The translations under genes and the position numbers were made by a program. This document shows, piece after piece, positions 1-6,770 of a DNA stretch of 17,057 nucleotides. Position 1 is the stretch's first letter; each line of letters starts with the position of its first letter. The notes beneath the pieces are model-generated. The model had not been told where the DNA came from and made no database searches. It was given only the letters and a program-made list of their open reading frames with translations. The DNA lies in the NCBI GenBank assembly GCA_018365265.1, contig JAGZKI010000053.1:1-17057 (forward strand). The letters run 5' to 3'. This stretch comes from Streptococcus parasanguinis (GTDB lineage Bacteria; Bacillota; Bacilli; Lactobacillales; Streptococcaceae).

Positions 1-201
1 CACCACTACCATTTCCGCAGCAACAATAACCTCTGCTTGTAACTCAGCCATATTTGCAAATTGCCCAAAAATGACCCTTGGCGTGGCTCCCAGTTTCTCT
101 GCTAAAGCTCGAGCCGTCAAACTAGCCAGGCCATCTTCTCTCACCAATTGTAAAGCCGTCCCAATCATAGTCTCTTTACTAAATTTAACCTTTGGTGGCA
201 T
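1..201 (-). CDS. TetR-family transcriptional regulator, N-terminal part (truncated by window edge)
   Basis: The frame starts at ATG 199-201 and runs off the left edge after 67 residues, so only the DNA-binding end is visible. Residues 28-54 (LTARALAEKLGATPRVIFGQ... then FANMAEL) fit the TetR helix-turn-helix, where family members usually read a variant of 'lYryFgsKeeL'. The ligand-binding domain is outside the window, so the effector cannot be guessed. An AAAGGAG ribosome site lies 6 to 7 bases before the ATG and fixes the start. TetR proteins are usually dimeric repressors that bind palindromes close to their own promoter, and one such site is seen at 214-234. The gene is downstream of, and separately transcribed from, the aldo/keto reductase at 351-1274; a terminator separates them. 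Confidence 0.85.
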   Translation of the reverse strand, partial: MPPKVKFSKETMIGTALQLVREDGLASLTARALAEKLGATPRVIFGQFANMAELQAEVIVAAEMVVV

Positions 202-213
202 AAGACTCCTTTC

Positions 214-277
214 GCGCAACAGTTGTTACGCAACATACGTTTCCTAAAGAATACCATAAAAAAGAAAGACTTGTCAA
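214..277 (-). promoter_or_regulatory. Promoter and candidate operator of the TetR-family gene
   Basis: On the minus strand a TTGACA -35 (272-277) is followed after 18 bases by TATTCT as -10 (248-253). Just downstream, in the 5' untranslated region, is the imperfect palindrome GTTGCGTAAC (225-234, pattern GTTnCGnAAC) next to CAACAGTTG (218-226). Placement between -10 and start codon suits autorepression by the TetR protein. The promoter is seen directly; the operator role is inference. Confidence 0.55.
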
Positions 278-300
278 GAAAAATCAGTAAAACATAAAAC

Positions 301-338
301 AAAAAAACCAGCCCACTGATAGGAGTGGAGTCTGGTTT
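301..338 (-). terminator. Rho-independent terminator after the aldo/keto reductase
   Basis: Minus-strand stem: AAACCAG (305-311) pairs with CTGGTTT (332-338), with an inner CCACT/AGTGG pairing, followed by a run of T (minus strand) at 301-307. It lies 13 bases after the reductase stop codon and separates that gene from the TetR gene. Confidence 0.85.
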
Positions 339-350
339 ACTAACAAGATT

Positions 351-1274
351 CTAAGGCAAATCATTACCCGCCGCCAAGTAGATTTGGTACCATTCCTTGC
401 GGGTTAGAGTGACTGTTGCTGCTTTCCCTGCTTCAAGGACATGCTGGGGCTTGGTCGTTCCAATGACGGCCTGCATCTTACTTGGATAGCGGAGGACCCA
501 AGCAAGGGCGATAGCTGTCGGTGTGACCTGGTATTTTTTCGCCAAGTCATTGAGGACATGATTGAGAGCTGCAAACTCTTCCTTGCCGACAAAATTCCCC
601 TTGAAATAGCCATGCTGGAGGACAGACCATGCCTGAATCACCGTATCAGTTAAACGACAATACTCAAAGACACTGCCATCTCGCACGGCTGCTTTTGGCC
701 CTTCCATGTTGACATGAAAACCAGCTTCAAAGCTCGGTGTAAAGGCGGCACTCAACTGCAGCTGGTTGACCTTGAGAGGTTGTTTGACAGCCGTCTTAAG
801 CAATTCCATCATCATGGGATTTTGATTGGACACCCCAAAATGACGGACCTTGCCCGCTTGCTCCAAGTGATCAAAAGCTGCCGCCACCTCTTCCGGCTCC
901 ATGAGAGCATCCGGTCGGTGAAGGAGGAGACTATCTAAGCGCTCGATCTGCAGACGCTCGAGGATGCCATCGACAGAGTCCAAAATATAGTCCTTGGAAA
1001 AATCAAAATAGGTAAAGCCGTCTTTGCGAATGCCACACTTGGACTGGATCCACATCTGGTCCCGTAGATCCGGACGACGCTTGAGGACCTTCCCAAGCAA
1101 GACCTCACACTGACCATCGCCATAGATATCCGCCAGATCAAAAGTGTTGATCCCAATTGACAAGGCTGCCTCCACCAAGGCCTCCACCTCATCTTCACTC
1201 ATCTGACTGATCCGCATCATCCCAAGGACAATCGTGGACAGACGCTCATTTTCAGCAAACTCAATATAGTTCAT
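351..1274 (-). CDS. Aldo/keto reductase family oxidoreductase (YcsN/YdhF-like)
   Basis: A 307-residue protein of the NAD(P)H-dependent aldo/keto reductase superfamily, a cytoplasmic TIM barrel that reduces carbonyl compounds; the natural substrate cannot be read from the sequence. The usual catalytic tetrad is visible: D46 and Y51 in FDLADIYG, K79 in QSKCGI and H119 in LLLHRPD. Other family marks are GKVRHFGVSN (141-150) and the C-terminal IALAWVLRYPSKMQAVIGTT cofactor-binding stretch. Length and order of motifs match the single-domain bacterial branch that includes B. subtilis YcsN and E. coli YdhF. The start is supported by an AAGGAGG site 6 bases upstream. It has its own promoter (1299-1327) and terminator (301-338), so it is monocistronic. 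Its base composition by eye is clearly GC-richer than the paralogue array that follows it on the map. The family assignment is firm; the exact subfamily is less so. Confidence 0.93.
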   Translation of the reverse strand: MNYIEFAENERLSTIVLGMMRISQMSEDEVEALVEAALSIGINTFDLADIYGDGQCEVLLGKVLKRRPDLRDQMWIQSKCGIRKDGFTYFDFSKDYILDSVDGILERLQIERLDSLLLHRPDALMEPEEVAAAFDHLEQAGKVRHFGVSNQNPMMMELLKTAVKQPLKVNQLQLSAAFTPSFEAGFHVNMEGPKAAVRDGSVFEYCRLTDTVIQAWSVLQHGYFKGNFVGKEEFAALNHVLNDLAKKYQVTPTAIALAWVLRYPSKMQAVIGTTKPQHVLEAGKAATVTLTRKEWYQIYLAAGNDLP

Positions 1275-1298
1275 GTTCGCCTCCTTTTCTGTAGTTCT

Positions 1299-1327
1299 AT
1301 TGTAGTGAAAAGGCTTGCAAAAGTCAA
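1299..1327 (-). promoter_or_regulatory. Promoter of the aldo/keto reductase gene
   Basis: TTGACT (-35, 1322-1327), 17-base spacer, TACAAT (-10, 1299-1304) on the minus strand, about 25 bases before the start codon. It sits directly behind the terminator of the paralogue array. Confidence 0.75.
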
Positions 1328-1335
1328 TGTGAAAT

Positions 1336-1364
1336 CAAAAAGCCCTCAGAAACAACTGAAGGCT
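1336..1364 (-). terminator. Terminator of the tandem paralogue array
   Basis: Minus strand AGCCTTCAG (1356-1364) pairs with CTGAGGGCT (1341-1349) with one G-U pair and a 6-base loop, then TTTTTG. It lies 21 bases after the stop of the last array gene. Its sequence is very close to the terminator at 4620-4647. Confidence 0.85.
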
Positions 1365-1385
1365 TACAGATTGAAGTAGAATGCC

Positions 1386-1994
1386 TCATTCGTCGTCATC
1401 CAACTCCACTTCTCCATGGATTCGGATGTATTCTTCACGCTTTCGATCCAATTCTTCCCAGAGTGGCTCATCAACAGCTTTCATTACTTCTATCTCTTTC
1501 AAGCTAATGTCAACCGCTTCATTGTAGGTCAAATGCAACAAATCTGCATGTTTTGTTTTAAATTCTTCAATGCTCAGCCATGTTTCCTTATCATCTTCGC
1601 TAATGTGACCACCAATGGCAGATGTTACCTCAATTGCCATGATATAAAGAGCTCGCTTATCAACCGTTAGAATATCTTTATGAGTCGTGATGATTCGTAG
1701 ATAGTTTCCTTTTTCTCGTCCATCACTTTCATAGGAATCTACAAAATTTAAATTTATATCTTCATACTTAAAAGTCGCCCAAGGATCGTTGCCTACTCTA
1801 AAATCAGCCATTCCCCAACGCTCATCATTTGAAGAAAATTTATCCAAACTAACACTAAAATAGAAGTCATCATCACGTGCATAAGAAAACTCAACCTGCA
1901 CTCCCTTACGTTCCTTGAACCACATTTTCCAAGGATATTCCATACAGGCTTGATAGATGTTAGTTTCGTAGTTACCTTTAAGATATAGTTTCAC
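1386..1994 (-). CDS. Array paralogue, copy 5 (last); acidic cytoplasmic protein of unknown function
   Basis: This 202-residue protein is the promoter-distal member of a family of five. It has no signal peptide or membrane segment. The family template is visible: N-terminal M(R/K)LY(I/L)KG(D/N)Y, KMWFKER at about 23-29, a variable middle, then the conserved core YLRI - LTVDKRALYIMAIE - ISEDDKETWL - EEF, and an acidic tail EEYIRIHGEVELDDDE. The middle (about residues 40-85) differs most from the other copies. The start is GTG: it overlaps the stop of the copy before it as GTGA (1991-1994), which points to translational coupling. The DNA of its last 15 codons is identical to the end of copy 4 over 45 bases. 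I do not recognise the family. The tandem arrangement with conserved ends and a variable middle is typical of immunity-protein arrays, but that is inference from layout only. Confidence 0.85.
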   Translation of the reverse strand: MKLYLKGNYETNIYQACMEYPWKMWFKERKGVQVEFSYARDDDFYFSVSLDKFSSNDERWGMADFRVGNDPWATFKYEDINLNFVDSYESDGREKGNYLRIITTHKDILTVDKRALYIMAIEVTSAIGGHISEDDKETWLSIEEFKTKHADLLHLTYNEAVDISLKEIEVMKAVDEPLWEELDRKREEYIRIHGEVELDDDE

Positions 1995-2344
1995 TCGTCG
2001 TCCTCGTCATCCAACTCCACTTCTCCATGGATTCGGATGTATTCTTCATTTCTGCGGTCATCTTCTGCCCAAACCGGGTCTCTCACATCATCCATAAATG
2101 GAATTTCCTCCAGACTCAGCTTATTAGCCTGTTCATAACTCATCGAAAGAGTATTTTCATGCCGGTTTTTAAATTGCTCCACACTTAACCAGCTCTCTTT
2201 ATCATCTTCGCTAATCTGACCATCAATAGCAGTAGCGATTTCAATGGCCATAATATAGAAAGCACGTTTATCAACGGTGAGGAGTTCAAGGTGCTTAGTA
2301 GCGATTCTTAAACATTCACCTTTCTCACAAAAGTCCGACATCAT
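1991..2344 (-). CDS. C-terminal fragment of array copy 4
   Basis: 117 residues from ATG 2342-2344, in the same frame as the N-terminal fragment and 18 bases beyond its TAG. It carries the entire conserved core (LRIATKH, LTVDKRAFYIMAIE, ISEDDKESWL, EEYIRIHGEVE) and the acidic tail. No good ribosome site precedes the ATGATG, so expression would depend on re-initiation after the amber codon. If it is translated, its stop would still couple copy 5 through GTGA. Confidence 0.45.
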   Translation of the reverse strand: MMSDFCEKGECLRIATKHLELLTVDKRAFYIMAIEIATAIDGQISEDDKESWLSVEQFKNRHENTLSMSYEQANKLSLEEIPFMDDVRDPVWAEDDRRNEEYIRIHGEVELDDEDDE

Positions 2345-2362
2345 AGCATCTTCGTAGTCTAG

Positions 2363-2620
2363 CTATATATATTCACATTTATGGGATAAAAAATCATATT
2401 TTATCCCTTCCTTAATCTGAACATTACTCCATCTATTATCATGCATCCATTTATTTAATTGTAAATGTATAGAAAGTTTCTCAATTGGTAGTTCTAGATA
2501 CCCAGCATACGACAAATCTGGCTCTATTCCATCTTTTTCCTCAAACCACATCCTCTTCGCTAGTTCTAAATAATCAAACGGAATTTCTTTGGTGTAATCG
2601 CCTTTAATATATAATCTCAC
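2363..2620 (-). CDS. N-terminal fragment of array copy 4
   Basis: What ribosomes entering at the coupled GTG would make: 85 residues holding the N-terminal part (IKGDY, RMWFEEKDG) and most of the variable middle, including the family's RW pair at 63-64. It lacks the whole conserved core. The fragment keeps the GTGA overlap with copy 3 upstream (2617-2620) but has lost coupling to copy 5, because its stop lies about 370 bases before the start of copy 5. Confidence 0.5.
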   Translation of the reverse strand: MRLYIKGDYTKEIPFDYLELAKRMWFEEKDGIEPDLSYAGYLELPIEKLSIHLQLNKWMHDNRWSNVQIKEGIKYDFLSHKCEYI

Positions 2621-3243
2621 TCGTCGTCCTCATCGTCATAAACACGTTCACCATGGATTTTGATGTACTCTTCACGCTTCCTATCCAATTCTTCCCAGAT
2701 GGGATCATCAATAGCGTCAATCGTCTGAATTTCTTCCAAACTCATCTCATTTGCTTCATCAAAAGTTAGAGATAAGATATCTTGGTGCTTTTCCTTGAAC
2801 TCCTCGATTCTTAGCCATGTTTTCTTATCATCTTCACTAATTTTCCCATCAATCGCAGTCGCAATTTCGAGTGCCATAATATACATAGCTCGTTTATCAA
2901 CTGTTAATACATCTAGATAATTCGAAGCGATTCTTAGATATTTTCCCTTTTCTCTACCATCGCTTTCATAACTTCCTTCATAATCCAAATCAATATTTTC
3001 ATATATTTGGGAATTGATTGCACTGCCACCTTTAACCTTGGCATCTTTCCAACGAGAACCACATGCTCCCCACTTATCTAACCGCAAAGATAGATAGAAG
3101 TCATCTTGTAGCATCTCATCATCCCCGACATGTGAGAAACTTATTTCTTGACCATTTCTTTCTTTAAACCACATTTTCCATGCGAGTTCTCTGTACCCAA
3201 ATGGCACTTTTTTAGTATAGTCTCCTTTGATATATAGTCTCAT
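2617..3243 (-). CDS. Array paralogue, copy 3; acidic cytoplasmic protein of unknown function
   Basis: A complete 208-residue member that serves as a good family reference. N-terminal MRLYIKGDY (1-9), KMWFKERNG (23-31), DDEMLQDDFY (41-50), RW at 64-65, variable middle to about 100, KYLRI (101-105), LTVDKRAMYIMALE (113-126), ISEDDKKTWL (135-144), EEF (147-149), EEYIKIHGE (191-199), tail DDEDDE. No membrane segment, no signal peptide, no recognisable enzyme motif. It starts at ATG 3241-3243 inside the stop of copy 2 (ATGA overlap) and ends inside the GTG start of copy 4. Its C-terminal DNA resembles copy 1 more than its neighbour copy 4, hinting at exchange between copies. Function unknown. Confidence 0.87.
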   Translation of the reverse strand: MRLYIKGDYTKKVPFGYRELAWKMWFKERNGQEISFSHVGDDEMLQDDFYLSLRLDKWGACGSRWKDAKVKGGSAINSQIYENIDLDYEGSYESDGREKGKYLRIASNYLDVLTVDKRAMYIMALEIATAIDGKISEDDKKTWLRIEEFKEKHQDILSLTFDEANEMSLEEIQTIDAIDDPIWEELDRKREEYIKIHGERVYDDEDDE

Positions 3244-3848
3244 AAATCTGAGATATCACCTCCATGTGCTAGTATATATTCTTTTCGACGATTGGCTTCT
3301 TCCTCCCAAAGAGGGTCGTCTACCACATCCATCGTTTGAATTTCAGTCAAACTTAGTTCATTTGCTTCTTCAAAAGTTAGAGATAGAATATCCTCATGTT
3401 TTCTTTTAAACTCCTCGATTGTCAACCAGCTAGCCTTATTATCCTCGCTAATTTGCCCATCAATCACCTTTGCAATCTCAAGCGCCATAATGTACATAGC
3501 TCGTTTATCAACTGTCAAAACTTCTAGATGGGTGGTTAAAATACGGAGATAGTCTCCCTTTTCATTATAATCCGTAGCAAATGCATCTTCAAAATTAATT
3601 TCAATACATTCGTCAAGATGTGAAAAGAGTCTTCGTACTCCTTCCTTTAGGGGGACACTAGACCATCTCTTATCCGCAGTGCCTTTCCTCAAGGATAAAT
3701 TTGAGAAAAAATCTTCTTGTAATGCATCATTGTTCCCAGCATTTGAGTATGAAATTTGCTCATCTTCTGGAAACCACATTTTTCCAGCAAGCTCTAAATA
3801 ACCATAAGGTATCTTTTTTGTATAATCACCTTTGATATAAATTCTCAA
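3240..3848 (-). CDS. Array paralogue, copy 2; unknown function, divergent tail
   Basis: A 202-residue member that starts at TTG (3846-3848) overlapping the stop of copy 1 as TTGA, so it probably depends on coupling. The core is intact (YLRILTTH, LTVDKRAMYIMALEIA, ISEDNKASWL, EEF), with one change, DDK to DNK. The N-terminal part is shorter by several residues around position 27 (KMWFPEDEQ in place of KMWFKERNG plus two). The C-terminus differs from the rest: EYILAHGGDISDL replaces EEYI-IHGE and the poly-acidic tail. This is the only copy without the DDE-type end. No recognised domain or catalytic motif. It ends as ATGA with the start of copy 3. Confidence 0.87.
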   Translation of the reverse strand: MRIYIKGDYTKKIPYGYLELAGKMWFPEDEQISYSNAGNNDALQEDFFSNLSLRKGTADKRWSSVPLKEGVRRLFSHLDECIEINFEDAFATDYNEKGDYLRILTTHLEVLTVDKRAMYIMALEIAKVIDGQISEDNKASWLTIEEFKRKHEDILSLTFEEANELSLTEIQTMDVVDDPLWEEEANRRKEYILAHGGDISDL

Positions 3849-4471
3849 TCTTCTTCCTCATCGTCATAAAAACGTTCACCATGGATTTTGATGTACTCTT
3901 CATGAAGTCGCTCTTCTTCATCCCACAAAGGATCTTCTACAGGTTTCAAACTTTTCAGTTCCTCCACACTGATATCAGTTGCTTGATCGTAACTTAATGA
4001 TAAGACATCATTGTGCAACTCCTTAAAAGTCTCTACATCCATCCAGGTTTGCTTGTCATCCTCGCTAATTTTTCCATCAATTGCACCAGCCACCTCGATT
4101 GCCATGATATACATAGCACGTTTATCAACCGTTAAAATATCCGTATGTGTCGTGGCAATCCTAAGATACTCTCCACGCTCTCTCCATTCAGTAATAAAAG
4201 TTTTCTCAAATTCTAATGTGATTGTTTCATCTGAAAACGAATTCCAAGGATCATTCTTGTCATATGGTATATAATTCCACCGTCCATCCTTAAATCTCCA
4301 TTTATCGAACTTCACTCCAAAATAAAAATCATCTTGTAACATCTCATCATCACCGACGTTTGAATATGTAATTGGGTGACCGTGCCATTCCTTAAACCAC
4401 ATTTTCCAGAGCAACTCTCTTGTCGTAAAGGCTATTTTTTTCTTAAAATCGCTTTTGATATATAATCTCAT
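3845..4471 (-). CDS. Array paralogue, copy 1 (promoter-proximal); unknown function
   Basis: A 208-residue protein, first in the transcript. Conserved landmarks: MRLYIKSDFKKKI (1-13), KMWFKEWHG (23-31), DDEMLQDDFYF (41-51), RW (64-65), YLRIATTH, LTVDKRAMYIMAIEVA, ISEDDKQTWM, EEYIKIHGERFYDDEEED. The middle (about 57-100) is unlike the other copies. ATG 4469-4471 is the start. Only a weak GAGAAG-like ribosome site is seen upstream, and the ATG is itself embedded in GACGACGAATGAG, the same string that ends the other copies, as if a further copy once stood in front. Soluble and strongly acidic. I cannot assign a function; an immunity role is a guess from genomic layout. Confidence 0.87.
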   Translation of the reverse strand: MRLYIKSDFKKKIAFTTRELLWKMWFKEWHGHPITYSNVGDDEMLQDDFYFGVKFDKWRFKDGRWNYIPYDKNDPWNSFSDETITLEFEKTFITEWRERGEYLRIATTHTDILTVDKRAMYIMAIEVAGAIDGKISEDDKQTWMDVETFKELHNDVLSLSYDQATDISVEELKSLKPVEDPLWDEEERLHEEYIKIHGERFYDDEEED

Positions 4472-4504
4472 TCGTCGTCTTCTCTATTCTTTTTATTCCC
4501 ATTC

Positions 4505-4513
4505 ATCATATCA
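4505..4513 (-). promoter_or_regulatory. Candidate extended -10 promoter of the paralogue array
   Basis: Minus strand TGA-TATGAT (TGn plus a five-of-six -10 match) lies about 33 bases before the first array start codon. No good -35 is present at 17 bases, which an extended -10 does not need. It is the best candidate in the 4472-4619 gap, which otherwise holds nothing I can name. Confidence 0.4.
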
Positions 4514-4619
4514 TAATTTGAAGAAAAATACTCTTTCTTCCATGAAAAAACATACTAAATTATCTGTAATTTATTAATAGTTAGAGACAAGTCTTTCAAA
4601 AGAATTGTAACCTCCATTC

Positions 4620-4647
4620 AAAAAGCCCTCAGCTGTAACTGAGAGCT
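4620..4647 (-). terminator. Terminator of the DUF3169/ABC operon
   Basis: Minus strand AGCTCTCAG (4639-4647) pairs with CTGAGGGCT (4624-4632) with one G-U pair, 6-base loop, then TTTTTG. It lies 7 bases after the permease stop and isolates that operon from the array. Confidence 0.87.
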
Positions 4648-4654
4648 TATTTGA

Positions 4655-5869
4655 TTAGCGATAGCTGAGAGCACGTTTGATGGTCTTCCACGGTCCGAGG
4701 TCATCGGTCTGGAGGATTAAGCTCGCATAGATACGGGCAATAAGCACTGTTCCCACGATGGTAAAGAGGACCGCAATTCCCAAAGAAGCCCAAGATTCAA
4801 GACCAGTCGCATAGCCATTGATGGTACGGAAAGGCATAAAGAAGGTTGAGATGAAAGGAATGTACGAACCGATCTTCAATAAGAAGACGTCACCAGCACT
4901 TCCCAAGGTGGTTACCCCAAGGAAGCTAAAGATAACTAACATCATCAGTGGCGAAATCGCTTTTCCTGAATCTTCTGGTCGTGCAACTGTGGAACCTAAG
5001 AAGGCAGAGAGCACCACATACATAAAGATCCCAAGGATAATAAAGAAGACGGTATTAAGCGAGATCGCTTCTGCTAGGTGTTGGGTAATTGGAGAGTTTG
5101 GAGCAAGAATATCCTTGACAACTGGGATATCTGCTCTAAAGATCCAAACAGCTACTAGCCCAACGACATAGACAAAAATATGGGTAAAAATCACTCCGAA
5201 GAGTCCGAGCATGCGTGCGAAGAAATAGTCGGTTGCTTTGATACTAGAGAAGACCACTTCCATGATCTTAGTTCCTTTTTCACTGGCCACTTCTTGGGCT
5301 GTGATACTAGAGTAAAAGATCAAAATCATATAAAGCAACATTCCCAGACCACCTGCAACCATGGTTTGCACCATTTTCAAGCCTTCTTTTTTCTCATCAA
5401 TTTTTTCTTTCAGAGAAACCTGTTGAGACAAGGCTGTCAGTTGCTCTTTGCTTAGATTAGCACGCGCTAGATTGATTCCTTGTTGGACTTGGCTTAATTT
5501 CGCAGCGACAAGGGTTTTCAATTCTGTTTTCATGGCTTGGTCGCCCACATAAGTAGCTTCTAGCTGACCATCTTTTTCATCAACTGTCAAGTAAGCAGCA
5601 GCTTTCTCATCCTTGATGGCTTTTTTAGCATCAGCTTCATCTTTGTAGTCTAAGGTCAAGTTATCGGTTCCTTTGAGGCTTTCTTTGACAGCTGCCACTT
5701 CTGTCACCAAGGCCACCTGATTCTTAGCGTCTGTAGAAGAATCCGTCAAATAACCGATTCCGACGCCCAATCCTAAAAAGAGGAAGGGACCGAAGACCAT
5801 GAAGAGGAAACTCCATGATTTCACTTGTCTGATATAGGTTTCTTTCATTACGACAAACATCTGTTTCAT
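4655..5869 (-). CDS. ABC-2 type transporter permease (NatB/YhaP-like)
   Basis: A 404-residue membrane protein. One N-terminal membrane segment (about 20-41) is followed by a large charged extracytoplasmic loop (about 42-168). Then come about five more segments (about 169-189, 218-243, 271-292, 308-329, 362-384). That 1+5 layout, and the stretch AQEVASEKGTKIMEVVFSS (191-209), are typical of the ABC-2 permease branch that includes NatB and YhaP. The fold exports small molecules, ions or peptides; the substrate is not deducible. The start overlaps the stop of the ATPase gene by ATGA (5866-5869), so the two are translationally coupled and surely form one exporter. It is the last gene of the operon, followed by the terminator at 4620-4647. 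Confidence 0.9.
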   Translation of the reverse strand: MKQMFVVMKETYIRQVKSWSFLFMVFGPFLFLGLGVGIGYLTDSSTDAKNQVALVTEVAAVKESLKGTDNLTLDYKDEADAKKAIKDEKAAAYLTVDEKDGQLEATYVGDQAMKTELKTLVAAKLSQVQQGINLARANLSKEQLTALSQQVSLKEKIDEKKEGLKMVQTMVAGGLGMLLYMILIFYSSITAQEVASEKGTKIMEVVFSSIKATDYFFARMLGLFGVIFTHIFVYVVGLVAVWIFRADIPVVKDILAPNSPITQHLAEAISLNTVFFIILGIFMYVVLSAFLGSTVARPEDSGKAISPLMMLVIFSFLGVTTLGSAGDVFLLKIGSYIPFISTFFMPFRTINGYATGLESWASLGIAVLFTIVGTVLIARIYASLILQTDDLGPWKTIKRALSYR

Positions 5870-6759
5870 ACTTCTACTCCTGATTCAAGTTTAAAGATCT
5901 CATCAATAGTTGGGGCTTGGTGGTCAAAGGTTGCTAGGTAGCGACCCTTGGTCAAGCGGTCAAATAATTCTGGACCAGCTGACGCATCATCCAAGATCAA
6001 CTTCCAAGTACCTTGCTTGGTCATGCTGACCTTGGTCACGTGTGGCAGAGCTTCTAGCTCTTCTTTGCTAAAGTCGTTAGAAACAAAGAGACGAGTCTTG
6101 CCATAGCTATTACGGACCTCTTGGACTGGCCCTGAAAGGACAACCGAACCATCACGGATCATTAGGATATCATCACACAACTCTTCGACATTGGTCATGA
6201 CGTGGTCAGAAAAGATAATGGTTGCCCCACGCTCTTTTTCTTCAAAAATGACCTGCTTGAGCACTTCTGTATTGACCGGATCCAAGCCGCTAAAGGGTTC
6301 ATCTAAAATGATCAATTTAGGCTCATGGATCAAGGTGATGATCAATTGAACCTTCTGTTGGTTCCCTTTTGAGAGACTCTTTATTTTATCGGTCAATTTT
6401 CCTTTTACTTGGAGTTTTTCCATCCAGGTCGGTAATTTTTCCTTGACCTCAGCAGTGCTCATTCCTTTTAAGGCAGCCAAATAGCGGACCTGCTCAAAAA
6501 TCGTGAGTTTTGGCATAAGACTACGTTCTTCTGGCAAATAGCCAATTTCCTTGTAGGTTTCTTGGGTGATCGCTTTGCCACCTAGGCGAATCTCGCCACT
6601 GTAGTCCAAAAAGCGCAAGATACTGTGGAAAATAGTTGTTTTCCCGGCACCATTTTTCCCAACTAAGCCAAGGATATGCCCTTGTTGAGCTGTCAGATCT
6701 ACTCCGAAGAGAACCTGCTTATTCCCAAAGCTTTTTTCTAAATTTCTAATTTCTAACAT
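5866..6759 (-). CDS. ABC transporter ATP-binding protein (NatA/YhaQ-like)
   Basis: A 297-residue ATPase that powers the permease encoded next to it. Walker A GKNGAGKTT (34-42), YLPEER at 74-79 in the Q-loop region as in NatA-type exporters, signature LSKGNQQK (129-136), Walker B LIILDEP (149-155), D-loop SGLD (157-160) and switch histidine H186 in FSDHVMTN are all present, so it should be active. The C-terminal 80 or so residues are the accessory domain usual for this drug/ion-export branch. The start is backed by a GAGGAGT site. The gap to the DUF3169 gene upstream is only 11 bases. Family and partner are clear; the cargo is unknown. Confidence 0.93.
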   Translation of the reverse strand: MLEIRNLEKSFGNKQVLFGVDLTAQQGHILGLVGKNGAGKTTIFHSILRFLDYSGEIRLGGKAITQETYKEIGYLPEERSLMPKLTIFEQVRYLAALKGMSTAEVKEKLPTWMEKLQVKGKLTDKIKSLSKGNQQKVQLIITLIHEPKLIILDEPFSGLDPVNTEVLKQVIFEEKERGATIIFSDHVMTNVEELCDDILMIRDGSVVLSGPVQEVRNSYGKTRLFVSNDFSKEELEALPHVTKVSMTKQGTWKLILDDASAGPELFDRLTKGRYLATFDHQAPTIDEIFKLESGVEV

Positions 6760-6770
6760 AGATGACTCCT

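Larger units (their letters stand above)
1991..2620 (-). pseudogene. Array paralogue, copy 4, interrupted by one in-frame TAG
   Basis: Reading from the GTG at 2618-2620, the frame matches the other copies for 85 residues (MRLYIKGDYTKEIPF ... KCEYI), meets TAG at 2363-2365, and then continues in the same frame for 123 more codons to the stop at 1991. Without the TAG it would be 209 residues, the normal family length. The residues on both sides align with copy 3: CEYI-stop-LDYED against ENI-D-LDYEG. At this position the other copies have D, E, T or N, so a GAG to TAG change would explain it by a single base. Everything after the stop is still well conserved, including LTVDKRAFYIMAIEIA and ISEDDKESWL, with no frameshift. 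That suggests a recent mutation, or that the downstream half is still made by re-initiation at ATGATG (2339-2344). The entry is a call of a broken gene, not proof of loss of function. Confidence 0.8.

Noticed and set aside
2363..2365. TAG in copy 4 as a recoded sense codon (pyrrolysine or suppressor)
   Set aside because: Nothing in the window suggests pyrrolysine machinery, and the aligned residues are ordinary D/E/N/T. A nonsense mutation is simpler.
1386..4471. Regularly repeated sequence, possibly CRISPR or a plain DNA repeat
   Set aside because: The repeat unit is a 0.6 kb coding gene with conserved frame and codon-level divergence; there are no short identical repeats with spacers.
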